A DNA stretch of 55,734 nucleotides from Myxococcota bacterium (GCA_023150805.1 JAKLKF010000032.1:1-55734); one strand, 5' to 3'; positions 1-9,583 are shown, counted from the first letter of the stretch. The notes: generated by a model not told the origin, from the sequence alone. Numbers and translations are program-made.

Positions 1-3000
1 GGGGCCGACGATGCGGGCGTGGGCGCCCCGGTCCTGCAGGCGCGCCGCCAGGGCGGAGGCCAGGCCGTGGCCGTCGTCGGCCAGCAGGATGTGGCGACCG
101 TCGAGCGCCCGCGGCTCGGGGGCCGGCGGGTCGGCGGGCTCGACGGTGACGACCCAGCGCTGCAGGCGGGGCAGCTCCTCGGTGCGGGCGTCGGGCTCGT
201 CGGCGCCGGGGAGGTCGACGACCGCGGTCTCCTCGTCGGGGGCCAGCTCGTCGGGGGCCAGCTCGTCGGGGGCGAAGGGCACGGGCGACGGCGCGGGGTT
301 CGCGCTGCCCTCCAGGCGCGCCTCCAGCCAGCCGACGATGCCGCGCAGGCTGCGCACGGCGGCGAGCTGCTCGATCACGGCGTCCCGCTCGCCGGGGTCG
401 CTGGTGGTCAGCCCGACCTGGTCGCCCAGCACGCCGAGGATCTCGATGCGCTTGATGGAGTCGATGCTCAGGTCGGCCTCGAGGTCCAGGTCGAGGTCGA
501 GCATCTCGAGCGGGTAGCCGGTGCGCTCGCTGACGATGCCGAGCAGCACGTCCTGGACCGAGGCGCGGGCGGGCGCGGTGGCCGGGGGAGCGGCCGGGGC
601 GGGGGGCGGCGCCAGGGCCGGTGCGGCGGGCACGCTGGTCGAGGGGGCATCGACGACCCGCGGGGCGGGGGTGGCGCCCAGGTAGCCGAGCATCACCTCG
701 CGCTGCGCCTCGACCAGGCGGCGCATCGTCTCGAGGTAGTCGCCCATGACCCGCTCGCGCTCGCCCGCGGCGGTGGCCGGGTCGGCGCCGGGGACCGGGG
801 CCCGCACGACGGGCGCGGTGACCGGCACCATGGCGCCCTCGGGCAGGTCGCCGGTGACGGGGCGGGCGCTGTGGCCGTCGATCCACCAGTCGGTGGGGCG
901 CACGGTCGGGGCGGGAGGGTGCAGCAGGTCGAAGCGGCGGCAGTCGCGGCCCTCGAACAGGCCCTCGGCGTCGACGGGCACGCCGTGCACGGCGAGGGTG
1001 GCCAGGGCCAGCAGCAGCCGGTGCAGGCCGTGGTTCTGCCCGTCGTCGGTGGCGACGGCCAGGTGGGGGCGGTCGGCCAGGACCCGGTCGACCAGGCCCG
1101 TGAGCACCGTGCCGGGGCCGACCTCGACGAAGATGCGGGCGCCGGCGTCGTGCATCGCCAGGAGCTGCTCGGCGAAGCGCACCGGCAGGGCGACGTGCCG
1201 GGCCAGCAGGTCGCGCAGGGCGGCGGGGTCGGGGTCGTGGGGAGTGGCGGTGGTGTTGGACCAGACCTGTGGAGACGGTGCGCGCAGGGCGGGCGCGCGC
1301 AGCGGGGCCTGGGCCAGGTCCTGGCCGAAGGTGCGCGCGGCGTCGGCGACGACCGGGCTGTGGAAGGCGCAGGCCACCGGCAGGGGGCGGGCGCGCAGGC
1401 CGGCGGCGGACAGCCGCGCGACGGCGGCCTGGATCGCCGCGGAGGGACCGGCCAGGACGAGCTGGTCGGGCGCGTTGTGGTTGGCGACCACCACCTCGGG
1501 CAGGTCGGCCAGGTGGACGGCGACCTGCTCGGCGGGAGCCGCGACCGCGGCCATGGCGCCAGGGTCCTCGCCCGCGGCCTCCAGGATGCGGCGGGCGCGG
1601 TCCCGCGACAGGGAGAGCAGGGTGGGCGCGTCCATGGCGCCGGCGACGGCCAGCGCGACCAGCTCGCCGTAGCTGTGCCCGCCCAGGTGGTCGGGCTGCA
1701 CGCCGACCCGGCCCAGCAGGCTGGCCATGGCCAGGCCGGCGATCCCCAGGGCCGGCTGGGCGACCCGGGTGTCGGTCACGGCGGCGCGCTGGGCGGCACG
1801 GGCGCCGTCGTCGAAGGCGTCGGGCGGGAAGATCAGGTCGGCCGCCGGCCCGGCCAGGTCCAGCAGGCGCTGCAGCGGGGGGAAGGCGACGAAGAGGTCG
1901 GCCAGCATCCCCGGCCGCTGGCTGCCCTGGCCGGGGAAGAGGAATGCGACCTGGGCGCCGGCCTCGACGGTGGGGCCGCGCTCGTCGCGCAGGAAGACCC
2001 CGCGCGGGTCGACGCTGCCCTCCAGCGCGCGGTCCAGGCGGGTCCGCAGGCTGGCCAGGTCGCCGGCCACGACGGCCACCTGGACCGGACCCTCGCCGCC
2101 GGTGCTGGTGGAGCGGGCCAGGTCGCGCAGGCGCCAGGGCTCGTCCTGGTCCAGCAGGCGGCGCAGGGCGGCGACCCGAAGCCGGGCGTCGGCGGCGTCC
2201 TGGCCGCGGAACAGGAACAGCTCGGAGGGCCAGCGCTGGCGGGAGACGTCGGGGGGGGCGGCGTCGGCCGGCCGCTCCAGCGCGACGTGGAAGTTGGTGC
2301 CGCCGAAGCCGAAGGCCGACACCCCGGCGGCGCGGGTCTCCGCGGGCCAGGGGCGGGCGTGGCCGGAGAAGGCGAAGGGGCTGTGCCCGGCCTGCCAGAA
2401 GGCGTTGGGGCGGGCCAGGTTGCAGGTCGGCGGGCGCACGCCGTGGTGCACGGCCAGGGCGGCCTTGATCAGGCCGGCCATGCCGGCGGCGCACTTGGTG
2501 TGGCCGATCTGGGACTTCACGGAGCCCAGGGCGATGGTGCCCGGCGGGCGGTCGCGGAAGACCTCGGTCAGGGCCTGCAGCTCGGTCTTGTCGCCCACGA
2601 CGGTGCCCGTGCCGTGGGCCTCGACCAGGCCGACCCGCTGTGCGGGCACGCCGGCCTGGGCCCAGGCCCGCTCGACCGCGCGCACCTGGCCCTCGCGCCG
2701 GGGCGCGGTCAGGCCCAGGGACTTGCCGTCGCTGGCGGCGCCGACGCCCTTGATGACGGCGTAGATCCGGTCGCCGTCCCGCTCGGCGTCGGCCAGGCGC
2801 TTGAGCACCACCGCGGCCACGCCCTCGCCGATGACGGTGCCGTCGGCGTCCTCGTCGAAGACCCGCGGGCGCCCGGCGCGCGAGAGGGCGTGCACGCTGC
2901 TGAACAGGACGTAGTCGTTGATGCCGTTGTGCAGGTCGGCGCCGCCGGCCACGACCAGGTCGGCCGCACCCGTGACCAGCTCCTTGACGGCCGCGTCGAC

Positions 3001-5484
3001 GGCGGCCAGCGAGGAGCCGCAGGCGGCGTCGACCGTGTAGTTGGCGCCGCCCAGGTCCAGGCGGTTGGCGATGCGGCCGGAGATCACGTTGGCCAGCACG
3101 CCGGGGAAGCTGTCCTCGGTGAAGCGCGGCAGGACGGCGTCCAGCTCGGCCGGCAGGGGGCCGACGTACTGGCGGTACAGCGTGCGGAAGCCGTAGGCGC
3201 CCGACAGCTCGGTCCCGGCCTCGGCGCCGAAGATCACGGCGGCGCGGTTGCGGTCGAAGGGCCGGTGCTCGTAGCCGGCGTCGGCCAGCGCCCGGCGGGC
3301 CACCTCCAGTGCCAGGAGCTGCACCGGCTCGATCGAGACCAGGGAGCGCGGCGGGATGCCGTAGAGCAGCGGGTCGAAGCGCAGGGCGGGCAGCCAGCCG
3401 CCGGCCCGGGCGTAGGTCTGGCCGCCGGCCGCGCCGCGGGACTGGGGGTCGAAGAAGATCTCGGCGCTCCAGCGGCTGTCCGGCACGTCGCGGATCGCGT
3501 CGTGGCCGTCGAGCACCTGGGCCCAGAAGGTCTCGGCGTCGGGAGCGTCGGGGAAGACGCAGGCCAGGCCGACGATGGCGACGTCGGCGGGCGGCGGCGG
3601 CGCCGGGGCGGGGGGCGCCGCGGGCAGGGCCCCCTCGACGGCCGCCAGGTGCGCGACGGAGCCCTCGCAGACCTCGCGGTGCAGGGCCTCGATGGTGGTC
3701 ACCTCGCCGCGCAGGCCGGCGACCTGGCCGATCATGTACAGCCCGTCGCGCCGCTGCTCCTCGACGGGCACCGGCACCAGCGCGGGCCCCTCGCGGCGCA
3801 GGCCCTTGGCGGCGATGCGCAGGCGGCCCAGGTTGAGCTGCTCGAGGGCTGCCCAGACCTCCTTGGGCGGGGTGCCCTGGGCCTCGAGGCGGGCGCGCTC
3901 GGCCTGGAAGGCGCCGACGAAGGGCGTGTCCACGCAGCGGGTGGCGTGGCCGGGCGCGGTCTCCAGCACGGCGGTGCGGCGGCAGGCCAGGGCCTGGGCC
4001 TGGAACTCGGGCTGGATGGCGCCGGTCTGCACGGCCTCGCGGGTGAACAGGTAGGCCGTGCCCATCAGCACGCCGACCTGCGCGCCGCGCGCGACCAGGG
4101 GCGCGGCCAGGGCGGCGACCATCGCGGCCGAGGCGCCGTCGTGCACGCCGCCGGCGAAGAGCAGGCGCACCTCGTCCAGGGCGGGGAAGCGCAGCAGGCG
4201 CTCGACCTGGGCCTCCCACAGGGCCAGGCTGCCGCGCGGGCCGACGTGGCCGCCGCTCTCGCGCCCCTCGAAGACGAAGCGGCGGGCGCCCTCCTTGAGG
4301 TACAGGTCGAGCAGGCCAGGGGAGGGCACGTGCAGCCAGGTCTCGATGCCGTGCTCCTCCAGCGCCCGCGCCTGCGAGGGGCGGCCGCCGGCGATCAGCA
4401 CCACAGGGGGCTTGACCTGCAGCAGCAGCTCGACCTGCTCGCGGTACAGCTCGGGCGGGGCGAAGCCCAGGACGCCGACGCCCCAGGCGCGGCCGGAGAG
4501 GCGGCGGGCGGTCTCGACCAGGATGGGGCGGGCGGTGTCCGCGCGCATCAGCGCCAGGGCCACGAAGGGCAGGGCGCCGCCGTCGCTGACGGCCTGGGCG
4601 AAGGCGGGGCCGTCGGAGACGCGGGTCATCGGGCCCTGGGCGATGGGCCAGGGCAGGCCCCAGCCGGCGGCCAGCGGGCTGCCCTGGGCCAGGGCGCGCT
4701 GGTCGCGGGCGAGCACGCGGTGCTCGTCGATGGCGCGGGCGACGGCCTGCACCACGCCGGCCGCGGTCCGGTGCGCCCGGGCGAGGGGGGCGGCCAGCGC
4801 CGCTCCGGCGCCCAGGGGCACCGCCGCGCCGGCGCCCGCCCGGCCGGGGCGGGTCCAGGTGCGGCGTCCGTCGGTCACGGTGGTCTCGCTGCCGTCCATG
4901 GTGGCCAGCGCCTCGCGCAGCGCCGCGGGGGTCCGCGCCTGCCGCACCAGGGCCAGGGCGTCGTCGAGCACCACGCCCCGGGCCCCGCCGGCGACCACCG
5001 CCGCCGCGCCGTGCGGCCCCAGTCCGCCCTGGACCCAGAAGGGCACCGACAGGCCGCGGAGCTGCTGCGTCAGGACGAAGCTGGTCTCCTCGCCCACTTC
5101 GCCACCGGCCTCCCAGCCCTTGGCGACCAGCCCCTCGGCGCCCGCGGCCACGGCCGCCTCGGCCTCGGCCCGGCTGCGCACCTGGACCAGGCAGGTCCGG
5201 CCGGCCCACGGCGCCAGCGGCGCGCCGGCGGGCAGGAGCACCCAGGCGACCGCCTCGGGCAGGTCGGCGGGGCGCAGCGCCTCTCGCAGCGCGGGGGAGA
5301 CCCGGACGCCGAAGGGCGCCACGCGGCCCAGGGCCAGCTCCTCCAGCGCCCGGCGGGCGAGGAGCAGGTCGTCGCCGAGGTCCAGGAACGCGGGCACCCC
5401 GGCGTGGGCCAGCGCGGCGACCAGGCGAGCGTCCGGGCGCTCGAAGGGGGTCAGCGCGAGGGTGCGACTTGCGGGCAGGGGCAT
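1..5484 (-). CDS. PfaA/type I PKS-like megasynthase (NMO-NMO-KS-AT-ACP-KR), 3' end outside window
   Basis: Open frame of 1828 codons from ATG at 5484 to the window edge with no stop, so the C-terminus is missing. Residues about 1-215 look like a degenerate nitronate monooxygenase/PfaD-type TIM barrel, and about 265-505 a fuller one with the GRESGGHVG motif. A ketosynthase spans about 634-1070, with the DAACGSSLA active-site Cys near 818 and GFGGTNFH at its end. An acyltransferase follows (FPGQGSQ near 1180, GHSYGE near 1268). An acyl carrier protein has DLSIDSIKR with its Ser near 1676. The remaining residues look like the start of a ketoreductase. KS-AT-ACP-KR is the PfaA order of polyunsaturated fatty acid synthases; enoyl-reductase-type NMO domains fused in front replace the usual separate PfaD. 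Product is unknown: a fatty acid or polyketide by family. It lies downstream of a methyltransferase gene on the same strand. Confidence 0.9.
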   Translation of the reverse strand, partial: MPLPASRTLALTPFERPDARLVAALAHAGVPAFLDLGDDLLLARRALEELALGRVAPFGVRVSPALREALRPADLPEAVAWVLLPAGAPLAPWAGRTCLVQVRSRAEAEAAVAAGAEGLVAKGWEAGGEVGEETSFVLTQQLRGLSVPFWVQGGLGPHGAAAVVAGGARGVVLDDALALVRQARTPAALREALATMDGSETTVTDGRRTWTRPGRAGAGAAVPLGAGAALAAPLARAHRTAAGVVQAVARAIDEHRVLARDQRALAQGSPLAAGWGLPWPIAQGPMTRVSDGPAFAQAVSDGGALPFVALALMRADTARPILVETARRLSGRAWGVGVLGFAPPELYREQVELLLQVKPPVVLIAGGRPSQARALEEHGIETWLHVPSPGLLDLYLKEGARRFVFEGRESGGHVGPRGSLALWEAQVERLLRFPALDEVRLLFAGGVHDGASAAMVAALAAPLVARGAQVGVLMGTAYLFTREAVQTGAIQPEFQAQALACRRTAVLETAPGHATRCVDTPFVGAFQAERARLEAQGTPPKEVWAALEQLNLGRLRIAAKGLRREGPALVPVPVEEQRRDGLYMIGQVAGLRGEVTTIEALHREVCEGSVAHLAAVEGALPAAPPAPAPPPPADVAIVGLACVFPDAPDAETFWAQVLDGHDAIRDVPDSRWSAEIFFDPQSRGAAGGQTYARAGGWLPALRFDPLLYGIPPRSLVSIEPVQLLALEVARRALADAGYEHRPFDRNRAAVIFGAEAGTELSGAYGFRTLYRQYVGPLPAELDAVLPRFTEDSFPGVLANVISGRIANRLDLGGANYTVDAACGSSLAAVDAAVKELVTGAADLVVAGGADLHNGINDYVLFSSVHALSRAGRPRVFDEDADGTVIGEGVAAVVLKRLADAERDGDRIYAVIKGVGAASDGKSLGLTAPRREGQVRAVERAWAQAGVPAQRVGLVEAHGTGTVVGDKTELQALTEVFRDRPPGTIALGSVKSQIGHTKCAAGMAGLIKAALAVHHGVRPPTCNLARPNAFWQAGHSPFAFSGHARPWPAETRAAGVSAFGFGGTNFHVALERPADAAPPDVSRQRWPSELFLFRGQDAADARLRVAALRRLLDQDEPWRLRDLARSTSTGGEGPVQVAVVAGDLASLRTRLDRALEGSVDPRGVFLRDERGPTVEAGAQVAFLFPGQGSQRPGMLADLFVAFPPLQRLLDLAGPAADLIFPPDAFDDGARAAQRAAVTDTRVAQPALGIAGLAMASLLGRVGVQPDHLGGHSYGELVALAVAGAMDAPTLLSLSRDRARRILEAAGEDPGAMAAVAAPAEQVAVHLADLPEVVVANHNAPDQLVLAGPSAAIQAAVARLSAAGLRARPLPVACAFHSPVVADAARTFGQDLAQAPLRAPALRAPSPQVWSNTTATPHDPDPAALRDLLARHVALPVRFAEQLLAMHDAGARIFVEVGPGTVLTGLVDRVLADRPHLAVATDDGQNHGLHRLLLALATLAVHGVPVDAEGLFEGRDCRRFDLLHPPAPTVRPTDWWIDGHSARPVTGDLPEGAMVPVTAPVVRAPVPGADPATAAGERERVMGDYLETMRRLVEAQREVMLGYLGATPAPRVVDAPSTSVPAAPALAPPPAPAAPPATAPARASVQDVLLGIVSERTGYPLEMLDLDLDLEADLSIDSIKRIEILGVLGDQVGLTTSDPGERDAVIEQLAAVRSLRGIVGWLEARLEGSANPAPSPVPFAPDELAPDELAPDEETAVVDLPGADEPDARTEELPRLQRWVVTVEPADPPAPEPRALDGRHILLADDGHGLASALAARLQDRGAHARIVGP

Positions 5485-5546
5485 CGGCCGGCCGGGGTGC
5501 GAAAGGCCGGTCACGATAGACGGGCACAGGGGCGCCGGGCGGCCTG

Positions 5547-5573
5547 CGACAATCCTTTTACCGATGATTGTCG
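5547..5573. promoter_or_regulatory. Perfect 8-bp inverted repeat between methyltransferase and PKS genes
   Basis: CGACAATC (5547-5554) and GATTGTCG (5566-5573) are perfect inverted arms around an 11-base loop. The repeat is A/T-rich against GC-rich surroundings. It spans the methyltransferase stop codon and ends about 62 bases before the megasynthase start. It could be a repressor operator for the PKS or a short RNA hairpin. There is no U-tract, so a classical terminator is unlikely. Confidence 0.35.
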
Positions 5574-6436
5574 GGATCGGGACGGCCCGGGGCGGGGACC
5601 CGGCAGCACCAGACCAGCTGTCGCGAGGGGCGCCGGGCCAGAGGAAGGCCGAAGGTGGCCGCCACCTGGGCCGTGGGCAGGGCCTGCACCTCGGTGAAGC
5701 CGATGCGCCGCAGCTCCTCCTCGATGTCCAGGCGGGTCCGGGCGTCGCGCACGAAGCCGTGGCCCTGGGTGGCGCGGCGGAAGAGCCGCCCCAGCAGTCG
5801 GCCGACCCACCCTGGCGGCGGCTCCTCGACCGCGGGGAGGAGATCGAAGAGCAGGGTCCCGCCGCGCGGGGCGAGCAGGTCCTGCACCCGGCGCCACAGC
5901 GCGCGCTGGGCCTCCGCGTCGAGGTAGACGAAGAGCCCCTCGATCACGACGTGCAGCGGGCCGTCCGCGGGGGCCAGGCCGGCGAGGTCGGCGGTGGCGG
6001 CGTCCGCGCCGACCATGCGCAGGTTCTCGCGCGCCAGGACGGCGCGGCCCTGCTCCGTGCGGTCGAGCAGCTCGCGCCGCGCGCGGATCACCGCCGGCAG
6101 GTCCACCTCGACCACCTGGGTCGCCGGGTCGGCGCTCAGGGCGATGCCACGGCGGGACAGGCCGCAGGCCAGCTCCAGCACGGCCGTGGCGCGGTCGCGG
6201 GCCACCAGGGCGTCGATCAGCGTGGTGCGGTGCAGGATCGAGGTGGACAGCGGCGGATCCCGCCGGTCGAACAGGCGGGCCAGCGCCATGACCACCGAGG
6301 CGACCCCATACACGACCCGGGCGGGGCCGGCGTCGAAGAGGTGGGCGCCCGGCAGGCCGGCGGCGCGCGCGACCTGGGAGGTGTAGACCGCGGTGAGGCC
6401 CAGCGGCGCCTGCTCGGGGTCGGGGGCGGCGCTCAC
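5558..6436 (-). CDS. Class I SAM methyltransferase, leucine carboxyl methyltransferase (PpmA/COG3315-like) family
   Basis: A 292-residue protein. The family transfers a methyl group from S-adenosylmethionine to carboxyl or hydroxyl groups, and bacterial members often sit beside polyketide genes. Seen here are an N-terminal LTAVYTSQVARAAG segment, SAM motif I LELACGLSRRG near residue 86, the acidic VVEVDLP strand, and EGLFVYLDAEA, all in the order typical of the family. I chose GTG at 6436 because it overlaps the stop of the upstream Cys-cluster gene (GTGA). The frame is open further upstream, but that part is only the shadow of the neighbour. The gene is co-directional with the downstream megasynthase, so methylation of its product is plausible but unproven. 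Confidence 0.8.
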   Translation of the reverse strand: MSAAPDPEQAPLGLTAVYTSQVARAAGLPGAHLFDAGPARVVYGVASVVMALARLFDRRDPPLSTSILHRTTLIDALVARDRATAVLELACGLSRRGIALSADPATQVVEVDLPAVIRARRELLDRTEQGRAVLARENLRMVGADAATADLAGLAPADGPLHVVIEGLFVYLDAEAQRALWRRVQDLLAPRGGTLLFDLLPAVEEPPPGWVGRLLGRLFRRATQGHGFVRDARTRLDIEEELRRIGFTEVQALPTAQVAATFGLPLARRPSRQLVWCCRVPAPGRPDPDNHR

Positions 6437-6783
6437 GCCCAGTCCGCGGGCGAGAGGGGGGGCAGGCCGTGGCGCGCCCGGGCCTGGTCGCAGCGGTCGT
6501 GGGGCTGGCCCTGCTCCCAGGACGCCTCGAAGTCCCGGCAGGGGCTGGGGCGCAGGGGGTGGATGGCGCAGGCGCAGCGCCCGCCGACCTCGCCCTCCAG
6601 CGCCACGCAGCGCACCGGCTCGGCGGTGGTGCCGAGCATGGCCAGCCGGAAGGGGGTGACCGGGGTCGTCAGCTCCTCGGGCACCGCGCCGTCCCCGGGG
6701 ATCGCCTCGCCCCGGTAGAAGCTGACCCGGAAGGTCGCGCAGCAGGCGCCGCATGCCAGGCAGGGGTTGTGCACCGCCGGCAC
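6433..6783 (-). CDS. YkgJ-family cysteine-cluster protein
   Basis: A small protein of 116 residues with the zinc- or iron-binding CLACGACC motif at residues 8-15, followed by a second cysteine group (VRC, GRCACAIH and SPCRDFEASW). This is the order seen in the YkgJ/UPF0153 family, whose biochemical role is not established. The start is GTG at 6783, with another GTG three codons later as an alternative. Its stop overlaps the start of the methyltransferase by four bases, so the two are translationally coupled. Its 5' end faces the sensor-kinase gene across a 75-base divergent spacer. Confidence 0.8.
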   Translation of the reverse strand: MPAVHNPCLACGACCATFRVSFYRGEAIPGDGAVPEELTTPVTPFRLAMLGTTAEPVRCVALEGEVGGRCACAIHPLRPSPCRDFEASWEQGQPHDRCDQARARHGLPPLSPADWA

Positions 6784-6825
6784 CTACCCGGTCGCCCGCC
6801 GCGCCGCCGCGGGGCCCCGGCGGGC

Positions 6826-6831
6826 TACGCT
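6826..6831 (+). promoter_or_regulatory. -10-like hexamer TACGCT upstream of hybrid sensor kinase
   Basis: TACGCT fits the TAnnnT -10 pattern and lies 27 bases before the GTG start at 6859, leaving room for a leader that contains the GGGAG Shine-Dalgarno. No convincing -35 hexamer is visible. Variants of the same element recur before other genes in this window. Confidence 0.35.
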
Positions 6832-6858
6832 CGGAGTCCGCACCTGTCGGGAGCCCGT

Positions 6859-9474
6859 GTGCAGACGGCCGACCCCCCCGCGCCGGGCTCGCCCGGACCC
6901 CGTCCCGCTCCGGCCGAGCCGCCAGCGGCGGAGCTGCTCTCCCAGTTCCACGAGGAGCTGCGGCTGCGCAACCAGGGCGTGCTCACCTGGTCGACCGCGG
7001 TCTTCGGGGCGCTGTACCTGGGCTGGACGGTCTTCGACTGGCTGCTGGCCCCGGAGATGTGGGCGACCTTCCTGGCGATCCGTCTCCCGGTGGCCACCTT
7101 CGGCGTCGGGGTGGCCCTGGCCTGCCGCCGCCCCGGCCTGCAGCGGCTGACCTGGGAGGCCTTCTGGGTCTGGCTCTTCGCCTGCGGGGCGGGCATCGCC
7201 ACCATGCTGCCGCACGTGGGCGACAGCGTGCTGCAGTACATCCTGGGCTACAGCCTGATCCTGTACGGCGCCGGCCTGCTGCCCTTCTGGCGCCCGGTCT
7301 GGGCGGTCAGCAACATCGTCGCCATCGTCGTCGCGGCGCCCCTGGCCTTCCTGGCCTGGCCCTGGACCTCCGACCCGCGGGACCTGGTGTCGGGGCTGTT
7401 CTTCGTGCTGACCGGCGCGGCGGCCAGCGTCGTCATGGCCACCTTCAAGTACTCGCTGTCCCGCCGGGACTTCCTCACGCGCACGGAGCTGGCCACCGCC
7501 ACCGAGCGGCTGGGGCAGGCCCTGGCGCGGCTGGAGGCCAGCGACCGCCTCAAGAACCGCTTCTTCGCCAACGTCTCGCACGAGCTGCGCACGCCGCTGA
7601 CCTTGATCCTGGCGCCGGTGCAGGCGCTGGAGGCCACCGAGGCCGACCGCCGCCGCCAGCGGGACCTGGCCACGGTGGGCCAGAACGCCGAGCGCCTGCT
7701 GCGCCTCATCGACGACCTGCTGGACCTCTCCCGCCTGGACGCCGGCGGCCTGCGCCTGCGCCTGGCCACCGTCGAGCTGCCGGCGCTGGTCCGCTCCAAC
7801 GTCGAGCGCAGCCTGCCCGCCGCCGAGCAGAAGGACCTGCGGCTGGAGGTCCAGGTGGAGGGCGAGCCGCCGCCGGTGCTGGGGGATCCGCACCGGCTGG
7901 AGATCATCGTCACGAACCTGGTCGGCAACGCCCTGAAGTACACGCCGCCCGGCGGGCGGGTCCAGGTGCGGGTGCGGCAGGCGGGGGCGGCGGTGCGCGT
8001 CGAGGTCCAGGACGACGGGCCGGGCATCCCGCCGCACGAGGTGTCCCAGGTCTTCGAGCGCTTCTTCCAGGCCGAGGGCAGCCTGAGCGTCGGCGCGGGC
8101 GGGGTCGGCATCGGCCTCTCCCTGGCGCGGGAGCTGGTGGCGCTGCACGGCGGCACCATGGACCTGGACACGGAGGTGGGCCGCGGCTCGACCTTCTCCT
8201 TCCAGATCCCCCTGGGGCGCGACCACATCCGTCCGGAGGTGATCGAGCGCCGCGGCGGCGTGGCCGAGCGGCGCGTGGGGCAGCGGGAGGGGCAGCGCCC
8301 GGGCCGCCGCGCCACCGACGCGCCGCCGCCGACGCCGGTGGAGGTCGAGGCGGCACCCCCGACCGATCCGGGGCTGCTGCCGGACGAGCGCCCGCCGCGC
8401 CTGGAGAGCGGCCGGCGGGCCCGCATCCTGGTCGCCGAGGACGAGGAGGCGCTGCGCCGCTTCGTCACCGACCTGTTGTCGGTGGACTGCGAGGTGTTGC
8501 AGGCCGCCGACGGCGAGCAGGCCTGGCGGATGGTCCAGGCCGAGCGCCCCGACCTGGTGCTCTCGGACGTGATGATGCCCGGCCGGTCGGGGCTGTCCCT
8601 GTGCCGGGCGATCAAGACCGAGCCCGAGCTGGCCGCGACCCCGGTCATCCTGCTCACCGCGCGCGCGGGCTTCGACGACACGCTGCACGCCTACGCGCAC
8701 GGCGCCGACGACTTCGTCGCCAAGCCCTTCCACCCGCGCATCCTGGTGGCGCGGGTCAACGCCCAGCTCAAGCTGCGGGCGATGTCGGCCCAGCTCGCCC
8801 AGCGCGAGAAGCTGGCGGCCGTCGGCAGCCTGGCGGCGGGGATCCTGCACGAGGTGCGCAACCCCCTCAACGCGCTGCTGTCGGCCACCCGGACGCTGTC
8901 GACCGGCAAGGTGGGCGAGACCGGGCAGCAGCGGCTGCTGGCCGTGATGCAGGACGCGGGCGAGCGGATCCACGCCCTGACCTGGACGCTGGACGCCCAC
9001 ACGCGCCCGGCGGAGCGAGGCGGTCCCGCCCTCTGCGACCTGGCGGAGGGGCTGGACTCGACGCTGCGCCTGATGCAGCACCGGCTCGGCGGCGTCGAGG
9101 TGATCCGCGACCTGCGGGGCGAGACCCGCGCCCGGGTGCAGCCGGCGCCGATCAACCAGGTCTTCGTCAACCTGCTGGACAACGCCATCAAGGCCCAGGC
9201 CCGTCACCTGTGGCTGCGGCTGGACGCCACCGGCCCACGGGTACGCCTGGTGGTCGAGGACGACGGCCGCGGCATCCCCCCCGAGGTCCTCCCGCGCATC
9301 TTCGACCCCTTCTTCACCACGGCCGGTCCCGGCGAGGGCACCGGCCTGGGGCTCTACCTGAGCCGCGACCTGGTCGAGCGCGCTGGCGGCAGCCTGACCG
9401 CCGAGGCCCGGGAGGGGGGAGGCGCTCGCTTCATCCTGGAGCTACCGGGCGAGAGCGCGTCAAGCGGGGCTTGA
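6859..9474 (+). CDS. Membrane hybrid sensor kinase with two histidine-kinase cores flanking a receiver (PhcS-like role inferred)
   Basis: An 871-residue protein starting at GTG, with GGGAG five bases upstream. Residues about 40-200 hold five or six hydrophobic segments. A dimerisation/phosphoacceptor domain follows (HELRTPL, His241) with an ATPase domain (N-box NLVGNALKY, then DDGPGIP and GIGLSLAREL). A Pro-rich linker leads to a receiver domain (LSDVMMPG, Asp570). A second kinase core then appears (HEVRNPL, His664; N-box NLLDNAIKA; DDGRGIPP; GTGLGLYLS). Hybrid kinases normally carry one kinase core, so kinase-receiver-kinase is unusual. The next two genes encode a PhcB-type methyltransferase and a receiver-kinase fusion. 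That suggests this is the membrane sensor of a Phc-like signal circuit, by analogy with PhcS. Confidence 0.85.
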   Translation: MQTADPPAPGSPGPRPAPAEPPAAELLSQFHEELRLRNQGVLTWSTAVFGALYLGWTVFDWLLAPEMWATFLAIRLPVATFGVGVALACRRPGLQRLTWEAFWVWLFACGAGIATMLPHVGDSVLQYILGYSLILYGAGLLPFWRPVWAVSNIVAIVVAAPLAFLAWPWTSDPRDLVSGLFFVLTGAAASVVMATFKYSLSRRDFLTRTELATATERLGQALARLEASDRLKNRFFANVSHELRTPLTLILAPVQALEATEADRRRQRDLATVGQNAERLLRLIDDLLDLSRLDAGGLRLRLATVELPALVRSNVERSLPAAEQKDLRLEVQVEGEPPPVLGDPHRLEIIVTNLVGNALKYTPPGGRVQVRVRQAGAAVRVEVQDDGPGIPPHEVSQVFERFFQAEGSLSVGAGGVGIGLSLARELVALHGGTMDLDTEVGRGSTFSFQIPLGRDHIRPEVIERRGGVAERRVGQREGQRPGRRATDAPPPTPVEVEAAPPTDPGLLPDERPPRLESGRRARILVAEDEEALRRFVTDLLSVDCEVLQAADGEQAWRMVQAERPDLVLSDVMMPGRSGLSLCRAIKTEPELAATPVILLTARAGFDDTLHAYAHGADDFVAKPFHPRILVARVNAQLKLRAMSAQLAQREKLAAVGSLAAGILHEVRNPLNALLSATRTLSTGKVGETGQQRLLAVMQDAGERIHALTWTLDAHTRPAERGGPALCDLAEGLDSTLRLMQHRLGGVEVIRDLRGETRARVQPAPINQVFVNLLDNAIKAQARHLWLRLDATGPRVRLVVEDDGRGIPPEVLPRIFDPFFTTAGPGEGTGLGLYLSRDLVERAGGSLTAEAREGGGARFILELPGESASSGA

Positions 9475-9583
9475 CTCCTCAGGTTGTCGCGGCAGGGTGG
9501 CGGGGAACGTGGCATGATGCCGGCCGCCCGGGCCCCCCGCCGCACCTGTTCGCGGTGGCGCGATCCCTGGCGAGGCCCACGGC

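Noticed and set aside
19..5697. A plus-strand ORF of 1892 codons covering the megasynthase
   Set aside because: It is the codon-aligned antisense frame of a gene with clear KS, AT and ACP motifs. Long antisense frames are expected where third codon positions are almost always G or C.
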